DNA of 15,221 bases from the NCBI GenBank assembly GCA_001412365.1, contig LKUE01000044.1:1-15221 (forward strand). The letters run 5' to 3'. This DNA is from Desulfuromonas sp. SDB (lineage in GTDB: Bacteria > SDB-A). Under the pieces are notes generated by a model. That model saw only the letters and a program-made list of their open reading frames with translations. It was not told where the DNA came from and searched no databases. Below, in pieces: positions 7,286 through 14,533 of this stretch. A program made the position numbers and the translations under genes. How positions within the stretch are numbered: position 1 is the stretch's first letter; each line of letters opens with the position of its first letter.

Positions 7286-8182
7286 ATGAGTATCAAACAA
7301 CGCCGGTACAAAATGCTTGCTGATTTTGACAAGGTAAGTGATCTGCTGAGGAATAATTTCACTAAATACCAGAAAAGCGGCAATATAACCCAACCCCGCT
7401 GGGAATACGCCCATGTTCATCCTGCATTTAACTGTCAACTAACCCACCGATTTGGAATATGGGAGAGAAATGGTGAGGTAGTTGGTGTAGCCAGTTATGA
7501 GATGGATCTGGGGGAGTGCTTTATGAACACCAAGTTCGGCTACGAATATCTGAAACCGGAGATGGTCGAATATGGGGAAAGGGAGTTATTTAAATTAATA
7601 AAAACTGATCAGGGGGAAAAGAAAAATTTAATAGTCTGGGTATTTGATTATGAACAACAGGTCATTGAAACCCTGATTAAAAGGGGATATGAAAAAAAGC
7701 ATTCCGAACCGGTCAAGATCTACAAATATGAAAAGGGTTTTCCCAGACGCAAGTTGCCCCCGGGCTTTTCCCTGATCTCCCTGGAAGATGAAAATGATAT
7801 TCGTAAAATAAACAATGTTCTGTGGAAGGGATTCGACCATGGTGACCAACCCGATGATGATTTGGACTGCCGGCTTCAGATGCAGAGTGCCCCTAATTTC
7901 AGGAAAGATCTGACCATAATAGCTAAAGCTCCCAACGGGGAGTACGCCTGTTTCTGCGGAATGTGGCGGGATGGGGTAAATGATTATGCCTACATTGAAC
8001 CTCTGGCTACTGATCCCAAGTATAGAGGTCTGGGATTGGCAGCGGCGGCAATTACCCAAGCGATGAAAAGAACCCGGAAAGAAGGTGCTACCTACTGCTT
8101 TGGAGGGGGAGGTGAATTCTACAGCAGAATTGGTTTTGAAACTATCCACCATTATCAACTTTGGCTTAAGGAATGGAAGTGA
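7286..8182 (+). CDS. GNAT-family N-acetyltransferase (two-lobe type)
   Basis: A 298-residue cytosolic protein. Its C-terminal half carries the acetyl-CoA-binding core of GNAT enzymes: YIEPLATDPKYRGLGLAAAAI, with the R-x-x-G-x-A loop at R247-G248-L249-G250-L251-A252, followed by GGGGEFYSRIGFE, the usual 'Y..GF' end of the fold. The N-terminal half (GIWERNGEVVGVASYE, NLIVWVFDYEQQVIETLIKRGYEKK) has the form of a second, degenerate GNAT lobe, so this is a tandem-fold member, consistent with its double length. The start has AGAAGGGG upstream at suitable spacing. It is the first of three consecutive GNAT genes that share little sequence with each other. The acceptor substrate is not predictable; antibiotic, polyamine or peptide acetylation are all possible. 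Confidence 0.9.
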   Translation: MSIKQRRYKMLADFDKVSDLLRNNFTKYQKSGNITQPRWEYAHVHPAFNCQLTHRFGIWERNGEVVGVASYEMDLGECFMNTKFGYEYLKPEMVEYGERELFKLIKTDQGEKKNLIVWVFDYEQQVIETLIKRGYEKKHSEPVKIYKYEKGFPRRKLPPGFSLISLEDENDIRKINNVLWKGFDHGDQPDDDLDCRLQMQSAPNFRKDLTIIAKAPNGEYACFCGMWRDGVNDYAYIEPLATDPKYRGLGLAAAAITQAMKRTRKEGATYCFGGGGEFYSRIGFETIHHYQLWLKEWK

Positions 8183-8227
8183 ATTCTAATTTTTATTTTG
8201 GTTATTGAAGTAGGAAAAACATAAATA

Positions 8228-8854
8228 ATGACCTTACATACTGAAAATCTGTATAAATTGCAAAAGAAGGACATTCCTAAGGCAGGTTCTGTCCTAGCCG
8301 ATGCTTTTCAGTACGATCCGGTTTGGGAAAAAGTATTGAAACATGCTAATTTCAATCAGAAGTGTATGTTTTTTCAAAGTGCAGTCAGATATTGCCTGCA
8401 GTACGGTGAAGTTTATGCAAGCTCTGAACTAATGGAAGGTGTCGCTTCCTGGATTTCTGGTCATCTTGCAGACATGACAATTTGGAGGTCAATCCGCAGC
8501 GGTTCTTTTTTCTATCTATTGAAAATGGGAATGAAGATGAATGGTATGATGATGAAGATGAAAACTATTTTCGAACCATTGGAAAAGGCGAGGAAATTAA
8601 ATATGAAAGACAGAAATTATATTTACCTGTTGATAATTGGGGTGAGTTCTGAATATCAAGGCCAAGGACATGGAAGTAAAATACTATGCACTCTTATTGA
8701 ACAAAGCGAAAAAGCCGGATTGCCGATTTATTTGGAAACTGCAACCAGTAAGAATATTAAAATGTATGAAAAATTTAATTTCAGGACACTTAACCGGATA
8801 GATCATCCCATCATTAATGTTCCCCAATGGGCTATGATACGTGAACCAATTTGA
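8228..8854 (+). CDS. GNAT-family N-acetyltransferase with Met-rich insert
   Basis: A 208-residue GNAT enzyme. The acetyl-CoA loop is Q144-G-Q-G-H-G149 (SSEYQGQGHGSKIL), followed by LPIYLETATSKNIKMYEKFNF, which matches the pattern of a common stand-alone GNAT subgroup. The N-terminus (DIPKAGSVLADAFQYDPVWEKVL) fits the same group. Residues 100-111 hold seven methionines (KMGMKMNGMMMKMK region), encoded by an ATG/AAG-rich low-complexity stretch at about 8525-8560, where this subgroup usually has a variable helical insert. The start lies 45 nt after the previous gene with AGGAAA upstream; a polycistronic message with its neighbours is likely. The substrate is unknown. Confidence 0.88.
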   Translation: MTLHTENLYKLQKKDIPKAGSVLADAFQYDPVWEKVLKHANFNQKCMFFQSAVRYCLQYGEVYASSELMEGVASWISGHLADMTIWRSIRSGSFFYLLKMGMKMNGMMMKMKTIFEPLEKARKLNMKDRNYIYLLIIGVSSEYQGQGHGSKILCTLIEQSEKAGLPIYLETATSKNIKMYEKFNFRTLNRIDHPIINVPQWAMIREPI

Positions 8855-8893
8855 TAATATTTATAAATTAATGGCTGTTATAATAGGAAAGAG

Positions 8894-9400
8894 ATGGCAT
8901 TGGTGATTAGAAATATCCGGGAAGATGACTGTCAAATCATTTCTGATTGCTTTAAGCAGCAGGGATGGAATAAACCGGTATCTCAGTACCGGAAATATTA
9001 TTCAGAACATATGTCTGGGAAAAGAACTGTATTAGTGGCATTTACCAATGACGATTTTGCCGGTTATCTGACCATTGTGTGGTCTTCTGATTATCCCTGG
9101 TTTAAACAGAATGATATACCGGAGATAATGGATCTAAATGTATTGAAAAAGTACTGGAGAAGGGGGATTGCCACCAGGTTAATGGATAAAGCGGAACAGT
9201 TGATTGCCCAGAAAAGTAACCAGGCAGGTATTGGAGTGGGCTTGACCGGTGATTACGGACCAGCACAGATACTTTATCTAAAAAGAGGATATATCCCTGA
9301 CGGAAAGGGGATCAGTCAAAATGAAAAGTATTTGAACCGGGGAGATAAAGTTACAGTGGATGATGATCTTATACTATGTTTGACCAAGAATTTAGTCTAA
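8894..9400 (+). CDS. GNAT-family N-acetyltransferase (single domain)
   Basis: A 168-residue single-domain GNAT. It starts with the typical first strand and helix (LVIRNIREDDCQIISDCF), has DLNVLKKYWRRGIATRLMDKAE with the acetyl-CoA loop R89-R90-G91-I92-A93-T94, and ends with GDYGPAQILYLKRGYIPDG, the usual terminal strand pair. It begins 39 nt after the preceding GNAT. A perfect extended -10 element (TGTTATAAT, 8876-8884) lies directly before its AGGAAAGAG ribosome site, but a start from it would leave almost no leader, so readthrough from upstream is more likely. The substrate is unknown; the close family includes many small-molecule acetyltransferases. Confidence 0.9.
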   Translation: MALVIRNIREDDCQIISDCFKQQGWNKPVSQYRKYYSEHMSGKRTVLVAFTNDDFAGYLTIVWSSDYPWFKQNDIPEIMDLNVLKKYWRRGIATRLMDKAEQLIAQKSNQAGIGVGLTGDYGPAQILYLKRGYIPDGKGISQNEKYLNRGDKVTVDDDLILCLTKNLV

Positions 9401-9489
9401 ACTCTCTCTGGTTTTATAACTTATTCTATTGCGGAATCATGAAGATTGAATTTTAAAGAAGCACACGTTTATAAAAAAAGGAAATTTAA

Positions 9490-10146
9490 TTGTTTAAACC
9501 TTATAAGTCACTCCCCCCGCTAGTTCTGCCTGAAGAATTAGAAAACAGAAGAGAAGAATTCCTCAGATATTTACATTCAGCCAGAGAAAATATCAGAAAT
9601 TTTGCATCCGGTTACTGCTGGGATAATCTGGCAGAGGAGGAATTCTTCGACCAGGTGATGATTTTCGATGATAAGAAAAAATACAATACTGCCCTGCTGA
9701 AACTGGTTGAAGCTGATTGTAATCTGGAACTGCCGGATACATACTGCGCTGCCCTGGAGAAAAGAATCTTGATGGCGGTTACCCCTGAATATTATGCCCG
9801 GGTGTATCCGGAGGGAATTGAGGAAAGATCCTATGAAAAATTATTCACCCATGAAATTGCCCACCGACTGCACATCCGGATTTTAAATGGAGATGAAGAA
9901 GCAATGGGACCAATCTGGTTTTTCGAAGGATTTGCCATCTTTGCCGCTGATCAGTTTTCCCAGTCCAAGTTAATTCTCAGCAAAGATGAAATGACTGATT
10001 TGATGAGGGATCCCCAACGGGGAAGTTATGTGAAATACAATTATATTTTCCGGTATTTTGTGTCTAAAATACCCTTACCTGATTTGGTGTTCAAGGCAAA
10101 ACAGGATAATTTCTCTGAAGATCTTATCTGGTTGTTGGAAAATTAG
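9490..10146 (+). CDS. HExxH zinc-metalloprotease-like protein
   Basis: A 218-residue protein without signal peptide or membrane helix. It carries H121-E122-I123-A124-H125 and, 20 residues after H125, E146 within WFFEGFA, the arrangement of gluzincin-type (peptidase MA-like) zinc proteases: two histidines and a distal glutamate bind zinc and E122 is the catalytic base. The rest is helical and charged. No specific family name can be given. The TTG start at 9490 is supported by AAAGGAAA at about 9478-9485; the resulting N-terminus (MFKPYKSLPPLVLPEELENR) is plausible. The next gene starts 16 nt downstream, and the two may work together. Cytosolic location means it could act on a dedicated internal substrate, but that is inference. 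Confidence 0.78.
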   Translation: MFKPYKSLPPLVLPEELENRREEFLRYLHSARENIRNFASGYCWDNLAEEEFFDQVMIFDDKKKYNTALLKLVEADCNLELPDTYCAALEKRILMAVTPEYYARVYPEGIEERSYEKLFTHEIAHRLHIRILNGDEEAMGPIWFFEGFAIFAADQFSQSKLILSKDEMTDLMRDPQRGSYVKYNYIFRYFVSKIPLPDLVFKAKQDNFSEDLIWLLEN

Positions 10147-10162
10147 TTATACAATATGCTAA

Positions 10163-10837
10163 ATGAAACAATTAAAGGAAGATAAATTTATCAGTTTCAA
10201 CAATCCTGATGATTTTATTAGGATAAAACTGGATAACCTTGATTTTTCTTTAACCCGGAAAAATATAATGATCTATATAATTATATTTTTTGGGATTTGC
10301 CTGTTTATCTTACCTTCCGGGATAGCATTTGAAAAGATAGCTTCAAAAATAATAGAAGACCCCCCCGGCTTCCGGATAATTTTAACCATCCTTTCCATTC
10401 TCTTTTTTAATACGGTTGCCTACGGTCTTATTTTTCGAGGACGATCTTTGCCTAAAATCAGTCAATTTAAAAATCACTACATAACGATTGTGTTTGCCAG
10501 CTTGATGCTCAGTTTTATGTTTTTATTTATATTCCCTTTTACTGAAATATCCTCTTCTTTTCTGATTTGGTTATTGACCTGGTTAATTATTCTAACTTGT
10601 TTAACTATTATCAATTACAGTGCACTACTCATAATCTTCATTCATCAAATTGGTCAGTACTTTTATTTTGCTTCATCAGAAATCCCCCTATTAAATGATA
10701 TGGGGAAATTCATCAGCGGATTAATGATAATGGGTATACTGTTTGTTCTTGGTTTTTTGATTTATAGAAATTTTAGAGATAAGAATATTAAGCATATACA
10801 TAAATCAAATTTTTCTGCTAAGGATCGGTCTGGTTAA
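10163..10837 (+). CDS. Small multi-pass membrane protein, unknown
   Basis: A 224-residue protein of no recognised family, with about five hydrophobic segments: roughly 34-54, 71-91, 106-126, 131-162 (long, possibly two) and 181-201. The first 33 residues are charged and polar, and the C-terminal tail (about 22 residues) is strongly basic, suggesting a cytosolic C-terminus. No Shine-Dalgarno sequence is evident before ATG 10163; the gene starts 16 nt after the stop of the metalloprotease-like gene, so translational coupling is likely. No catalytic motif can be seen, and the hydrophobic segments hold few charged residues. The pairing with an HExxH protein hints at a processing or signalling module, which is unproven. 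Confidence 0.7.
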   Translation: MKQLKEDKFISFNNPDDFIRIKLDNLDFSLTRKNIMIYIIIFFGICLFILPSGIAFEKIASKIIEDPPGFRIILTILSILFFNTVAYGLIFRGRSLPKISQFKNHYITIVFASLMLSFMFLFIFPFTEISSSFLIWLLTWLIILTCLTIINYSALLIIFIHQIGQYFYFASSEIPLLNDMGKFISGLMIMGILFVLGFLIYRNFRDKNIKHIHKSNFSAKDRSG

Positions 10838-10893
10838 ATAGGAAAATAATAATTATATGTTAAAACCATACAAAATTTATCTAGGTAACCTAC

Positions 10894-11535
10894 TTGAGCA
10901 GGATGATTAAGACAATTATTACCTTTATCCGGCACGGAGAGACCGAATGGAACAGATCCGGCAAACAGCAAGGGCATCAAAATAGTAATTTGACCTCTCG
11001 GGGAATCAGACAGGCGGAGATGATCGGAAAGTTTTTGGACACCAAATCCTATGATCTGATTTATTCCAGCGATCTGAAAAGGGCACTGCACACTGCCCAG
11101 TTGATTAATGAACAGCTGAATATTCTCCTGATTAAAAATAAAAATTTAAGGGAAAGAAAGCTGGGGATTATGGAAGGATTGACCCGGGATGAGTTCAAAA
11201 CCCAGTATCCTCATGAATTTAAGCTATTTACATCCGATATTGATTATATAATTCCCCAGGGCGAAAGCAGCCGGCAGTTCTACCAAAGGACCGTTAGCGC
11301 AGTTGACGAAATTGCAGATGCCCACCCGGGTAAAAAGATTTTGGTGGTCACTCATGGAGGTAATCTTTCCTGTATCTTCCGGAAGGTTTTTGACATACCT
11401 TTGGATAAAAAGAGAAACTTTTCCTTGCTTAATACCAGTTTAAACACTTTTGAAATAAATAACCGTCAGTGGAAACTGATCTCCTGGGGCAATGCAATCC
11501 ATCTGGAAAATAATGATCCTGTGGATGATTTTTAA
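10894..11535 (+). CDS. Histidine phosphatase family protein (phosphoglycerate-mutase-like)
   Basis: A 213-residue cytosolic enzyme of the histidine phosphatase superfamily, branch 1. The catalytic RHG motif is R13-H14-G15 (FIRHGETEWN), with H14 the residue phosphorylated during catalysis; SSDLKRALHTAQ, LRERKLGIMEGLTRDEF (acid/base glutamate region) and VVTHGGNLSC with the second active-site histidine all follow in family order. Members include cofactor-dependent phosphoglycerate mutases and broad phosphatases such as CobC-type and PhoE-type; this length and the LGIMEG motif suit a phosphatase rather than glycolytic mutase. The start is uncertain: TTG at 10894 gives 213 residues with weak AGGT upstream, and ATG at 10903 gives 210. 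The substrate is not determined by context. Confidence 0.92.
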   Translation: MSRMIKTIITFIRHGETEWNRSGKQQGHQNSNLTSRGIRQAEMIGKFLDTKSYDLIYSSDLKRALHTAQLINEQLNILLIKNKNLRERKLGIMEGLTRDEFKTQYPHEFKLFTSDIDYIIPQGESSRQFYQRTVSAVDEIADAHPGKKILVVTHGGNLSCIFRKVFDIPLDKKRNFSLLNTSLNTFEINNRQWKLISWGNAIHLENNDPVDDF

Positions 11536-11610
11536 TACATTAGATGAATACATTATCCGGTTTTGCTGGTTTTAAAGAAGAAATATAGGAATAAAGGACT
11601 TGATTTGTAA

Positions 11611-12090
11611 ATGAATATCATATTGTGGGTCGGCACTACCGGGTTACTAGTTATTTCACTGATTAAAAATAAGAAAAAAACATTTGCTGCCCTTAAAATT
11701 GCAACTAAAAAGTTTATTGCCATACTTTTCTTGTTCTTACTGGTTTTAGCTGGATTTGCTCTGATCGTAACCTTTATTTCGCCTGAGTTACTTCAGAGAT
11801 ATATCGGAGTGGAATCGGGAATAAAAGGTATAGCCTTATCCCTGGGATTGGGAAGTATTTCAGTTATGCCCGGATTTGCTGCCTTCCCTTTGTGCGCTGC
11901 TCTTAGGGGGCAGGGAATCCCTTATTACATTATTGCCGCCTTCAGTTTGGCGTTGATGAATGTGGGAATTGTAACCTTTCCCATTGAGAAAAAATTTCTA
12001 GGATTTACAGTAGCCCTGATAAGAAACCTGATTGCTCTGGTAGTTTGTGTCATTGGAGTTATCGTGGTGAAGATTGTATTCGGAGAGTAA
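11611..12090 (+). CDS. Half-size permease subunit A (COG0701-like)
   Basis: A 159-residue membrane protein with about five hydrophobic segments (roughly 1-18, 35-57, 70-97, 103-125, 133-156). The ending of segment 3 (MPGFAAFPLCAALRGQG, residues 86-102) and the spacing match a group of half-length proteins usually annotated as 'permease' and related to COG0701/UPF0718, whose full-length members (for example ArsP) export small toxic compounds or metals. It is followed after 1 nt by a second half-size protein of the same style, so the two probably form one heteromeric transporter. A GGA-containing stretch (AAAGGA, about 11592-11597) precedes the ATG at rather long spacing. Assignment is from memory of the family, and substrate is unknown. 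Confidence 0.72.
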   Translation: MNIILWVGTTGLLVISLIKNKKKTFAALKIATKKFIAILFLFLLVLAGFALIVTFISPELLQRYIGVESGIKGIALSLGLGSISVMPGFAAFPLCAALRGQGIPYYIIAAFSLALMNVGIVTFPIEKKFLGFTVALIRNLIALVVCVIGVIVVKIVFGE

Positions 12091-12091
12091 A

Positions 12092-12634
12092 TTGAAAAAA
12101 GATAGAGTCATAAATCTGATATTAATCGCCTTATTTCTGGGCTTTATAGGATTTTCCTACTTAATTGATTATGAAGGGGGAGTAAAAACTGCCCGGGCTT
12201 TTCTGGACGTTTTAATTGAAATGTTAAAAATATTGCCCTGTGCGTTTATCCTTATCGGATTATTTGAAGTTTGGATAAAGAAAGAGACGGTAATCAAACA
12301 CCTGGGGGAAGATTGCGGAATGAAAGGATATTTATGGGTCTTATTGCTGGCGGGATTTACGGTGGGAGGATTGTATGTTGCCTTGCCCCTTGCGGATACG
12401 TTAAATAAAAAGGGTGCGTCATTGAAGATCATCTTTTCCTATCTTGGCTTTGTGGGAGTGTTTCGCATTCCCATGACAATTTTCGAGATAAGTTTTTTGG
12501 GTTTGCCTTTTACCGCAGTAAGACTAATTACTACCATTCCCTTATTTTTGCTGATCGGGATATTATTGGGGATGTTCCTAAAAAAGAGAAATTACAAATT
12601 AAAGGAAATTTCAGTGGAAAACAAACCGGGATAA
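12092..12634 (+). CDS. Half-size permease subunit B (COG0701-like)
   Basis: A 180-residue membrane protein, partner of the preceding gene. TTG at 12092 is chosen because GGAG (12082-12085) lies 6 nt before it, overlapping the end of the upstream gene; the longer reading from TTG at 12074 would place its start inside that gene without a ribosome site. Hydrophobic segments lie at about 7-24, 45-62, 82-101, 112-132 and 146-163. The sequence LYVALPLADTLNKKGA (94-109) corresponds to the conserved 'P..G..P....L..KGA' region of COG0701 permeases, and FRIPMTIFEISFLG follows, a second family-type motif. The basic tail (KKRNYKLK) is probably cytosolic. Genes and proteins almost touch, so coupled translation and a stoichiometric pair are likely; the transported compound is unknown. 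Confidence 0.75.
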   Translation: MKKDRVINLILIALFLGFIGFSYLIDYEGGVKTARAFLDVLIEMLKILPCAFILIGLFEVWIKKETVIKHLGEDCGMKGYLWVLLLAGFTVGGLYVALPLADTLNKKGASLKIIFSYLGFVGVFRIPMTIFEISFLGLPFTAVRLITTIPLFLLIGILLGMFLKKRNYKLKEISVENKPG

Positions 12635-12926
12635 GCAAGCTGTCTATATCCCTGGAAGTAAATTAAATACATTTTCTGATATCCTGTGATTGCATTGTAT
12701 AAATTTTTAATATGCGCCTATTTTTCTTGATAAATGTCAAATTGCGCTTAAAATTCATAATAAATTGGAAAGAGTTTTTATTTTATTCTGGAAATATTCA
12801 GTTAAAATGAAGATAATAAACTAATTATTGCTCATATAATCAATTTCAAAATTCGAAATAAGAGATATTATTTTTAAGTATCTTTAACCATCAAATCAAA
12901 TTTAGTAAAATTAGGAATAGTTATAA
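12635..12926. other. AT-rich intergenic region, no gene seen
   Basis: About 290 bases without a coding frame of note. TATAAT occurs at 12835-12840 on the + strand, but the sequence 16-18 bp upstream is a poor -35 box. No strong terminator follows the permease pair. Confidence 0.5.
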
Positions 12927-13484
12927 ATGCCTAAACCATTACTGATAATAATCTACGGCCCTCCCTGTACCGGGAAGACCACCATTGCCGGGAAAATTTC
13001 CCAGAAATTTAATCTACCCTTTATCAACAAGGATCAGATCAAGGAAATTTTATTTGATACCCTGGGAACCGAAGATCGTCAGTGGTCTAAAAAATTAGGT
13101 TATTCCAGCATAATGATATTGTTCAATCTTATCGAATCATTAATTTCAAAAAATGTATCCCTGATTGTGGAAGATGTTTTTAAGCACCAAGCTGACCGGC
13201 AAAGATTCCAAGAGTTAAAGAAAAAATACAACTACTTTCCGGTGGAGATAAGGTGTAAAACCGAAGGAGAGGTTCTTGTTCGTCGGTTTAAACAGCGTTC
13301 CCTGTCAGGCAAACGGCATCCCGGCCATGTAGATCATTCTAATTATGAAGAATTCAGGGAGAACTTGCTGATAGGAAAAAATGATTTCTTAAATTTAGGA
13401 GGATTAATCCTGGATATTGATACCACTGATTTTGATAAGATAGATTATGATTCAATATTTAATTCTATAAAATCGGTTTTCTAA
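12927..13484 (+). CDS. P-loop kinase, AAA_33/zeta-toxin-like
   Basis: A 185-residue cytosolic ATP-binding protein. The Walker A loop is G11-P-P-C-T-G-K17-T-T (GPPCTGKTT), followed by the nucleotide-kinase-type core: INKDQIKEILFDTLG (substrate loop), SLIVEDVFKH (Walker B-like strand) and an arginine-rich lid, RRFKQRSLSGKRHPGHVD, a pattern seen in AAA_33 and gluconate-kinase-like small-molecule kinases. Family members phosphorylate small metabolites, antibiotics or UDP-sugars (zeta toxins); the sequence does not say which. It starts at ATG 12927 after AGGAA with normal spacing. The AadA-like gene follows 79 nt later without an obvious ribosome site of its own, so both may sit on one message. 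Confidence 0.85.
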   Translation: MPKPLLIIIYGPPCTGKTTIAGKISQKFNLPFINKDQIKEILFDTLGTEDRQWSKKLGYSSIMILFNLIESLISKNVSLIVEDVFKHQADRQRFQELKKKYNYFPVEIRCKTEGEVLVRRFKQRSLSGKRHPGHVDHSNYEEFRENLLIGKNDFLNLGGLILDIDTTDFDKIDYDSIFNSIKSVF

Positions 13485-13563
13485 ACTAATTTCTTTTGGT
13501 AATAACCACTGATATTGTAGGATAATAACTTGTTATAGTTATTCAGATTAGCTTGGTTAATAG

Positions 13564-14373
13564 ATGAAAACAAAAATTCCAAATTCTCCTTATCCTGAAC
13601 TACCTGGGGTATTGGACCATTTAACCCAAGGAGTTAAAGAAATCCTCGGTGATAATCTGGTGGGATCACTGGCTACCGGGGGATTTGATCTGGACAGCGA
13701 TGTTGATTTTCTAACTGTTATTCTTCATGATTTAACTGACAATGATGTCCAAAATCTCCAGGAAATGCACCGCAACATCCACGACCAGAACTGCTATCCG
13801 GCTAAACATCTGGAAGGTTCCTATATTCCCAAAGATTTCCTGGCTAATGAGAAGACGATGATAAATGAAAAGATCTGGTATCTGGACAACGGCAGCCGGA
13901 CTCTGGAGCTTTCCAATCATGACAACCGCTGGCATGTCCACTGGGTGCTGAGGGAGAGGGGTATCCGCCTGTGGGGGCCTGACTCTAAGACGTTGTGCAG
14001 ACCCATTCCCAAATCAATACTGGATAAAGATGTAATAAGAGTAATGAATCAGGTGACCGATGGTTTTAGAGAGGAGTTAAGTCAACCTCTGGGTTTCTAC
14101 AATTCCCGGTTCGGGCAGTCCTTTGTCATCCTCACCATGTGCCGGATACTGCAGACTTTAGCTTCCGGTACCATTGAGTCAAAACTAGCCGGAGTGAACT
14201 GGGCTAAAAAAAATTTGGATGATAAATGGATTGAACTGATTGACCAAGCCTGGCAGGAACGGGAGGGAGTCCGGTTCTGCATTAAGATAAAACAACGGGC
14301 TGAACAGTCCCTCCTGGAGAAGACCTATAAATTCATTGAATATGCCCAACAATGTAGTAGATTAGAGAATTAA
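13564..14373 (+). CDS. AadA-like aminoglycoside adenylyltransferase-domain protein
   Basis: A 269-residue nucleotidyltransferase, close to the 262 or so residues of AadA. The polymerase-beta-type active site is G34-S35 with D46 and D48 (GSLATGGFDLDSDVDF), the two metal-binding aspartates. The C-terminal part matches the all-helical AadA C-terminal domain (PF13427): SFVILTMCRILQTLASGTIESKLAGVNWAKKNL, with the CR and GxxxSK signatures, and then WIELIDQAW. Family members adenylylate aminoglycosides such as streptomycin or spectinomycin; distant ones have no proved resistance role, and this one is divergent enough that the drug should not be assumed. No clear Shine-Dalgarno precedes ATG 13564. 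A 7-bp inverted repeat (AATAACT at 13524-13530, AGTTATT at 13537-13543) lies shortly upstream. Confidence 0.85.
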   Translation: MKTKIPNSPYPELPGVLDHLTQGVKEILGDNLVGSLATGGFDLDSDVDFLTVILHDLTDNDVQNLQEMHRNIHDQNCYPAKHLEGSYIPKDFLANEKTMINEKIWYLDNGSRTLELSNHDNRWHVHWVLRERGIRLWGPDSKTLCRPIPKSILDKDVIRVMNQVTDGFREELSQPLGFYNSRFGQSFVILTMCRILQTLASGTIESKLAGVNWAKKNLDDKWIELIDQAWQEREGVRFCIKIKQRAEQSLLEKTYKFIEYAQQCSRLEN

Positions 14374-14453
14374 TTAACAAGAATAACCTTTTGAATAACT
14401 TATCCTAAACAAATTAAATATTCCTATTATTCGAACAAACAATTTATATTAAT

Positions 14454-14507
14454 AATGTCAAGTATTTTGCGCAAAATACTTGACATTTATTTTTTTCTTC
14501 TTATAAT
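14454..14507 (+). promoter_or_regulatory. Consensus promoter with 34-bp palindromic operator
   Basis: A perfect 34-bp palindrome spans 14454-14487, centred on GCGC at 14469-14472, with arms of 17 bp and no mismatch. Its right arm contains TTGACA (14480-14485), the exact -35 consensus; TATAAT, the exact -10 consensus, follows at 14502-14507 with a 16-bp spacer. Transcription would begin near 14514, just ahead of the AAGGAGG ribosome site (14517-14523). A repressor bound to the palindrome would block RNA polymerase. The same hairpin followed by the T-rich 14488-14501 could also terminate transcription of the gene ending at 14373. Confidence 0.82.
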
Positions 14508-14533
14508 TATTAATAGAAGGAGGTTAAAAAACA

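Noticed and set aside
7628-8158. 176-codon open frame on the - strand
   Set aside because: It lies wholly inside the GNAT gene, has no family signature and is a shadow of its codon use.
8876-8884. Perfect extended -10 (TGTTATAAT) before the third GNAT gene
   Set aside because: A start from it would fall about 3 nt before the ATG and exclude the ribosome site, so it is unlikely to be the working promoter.
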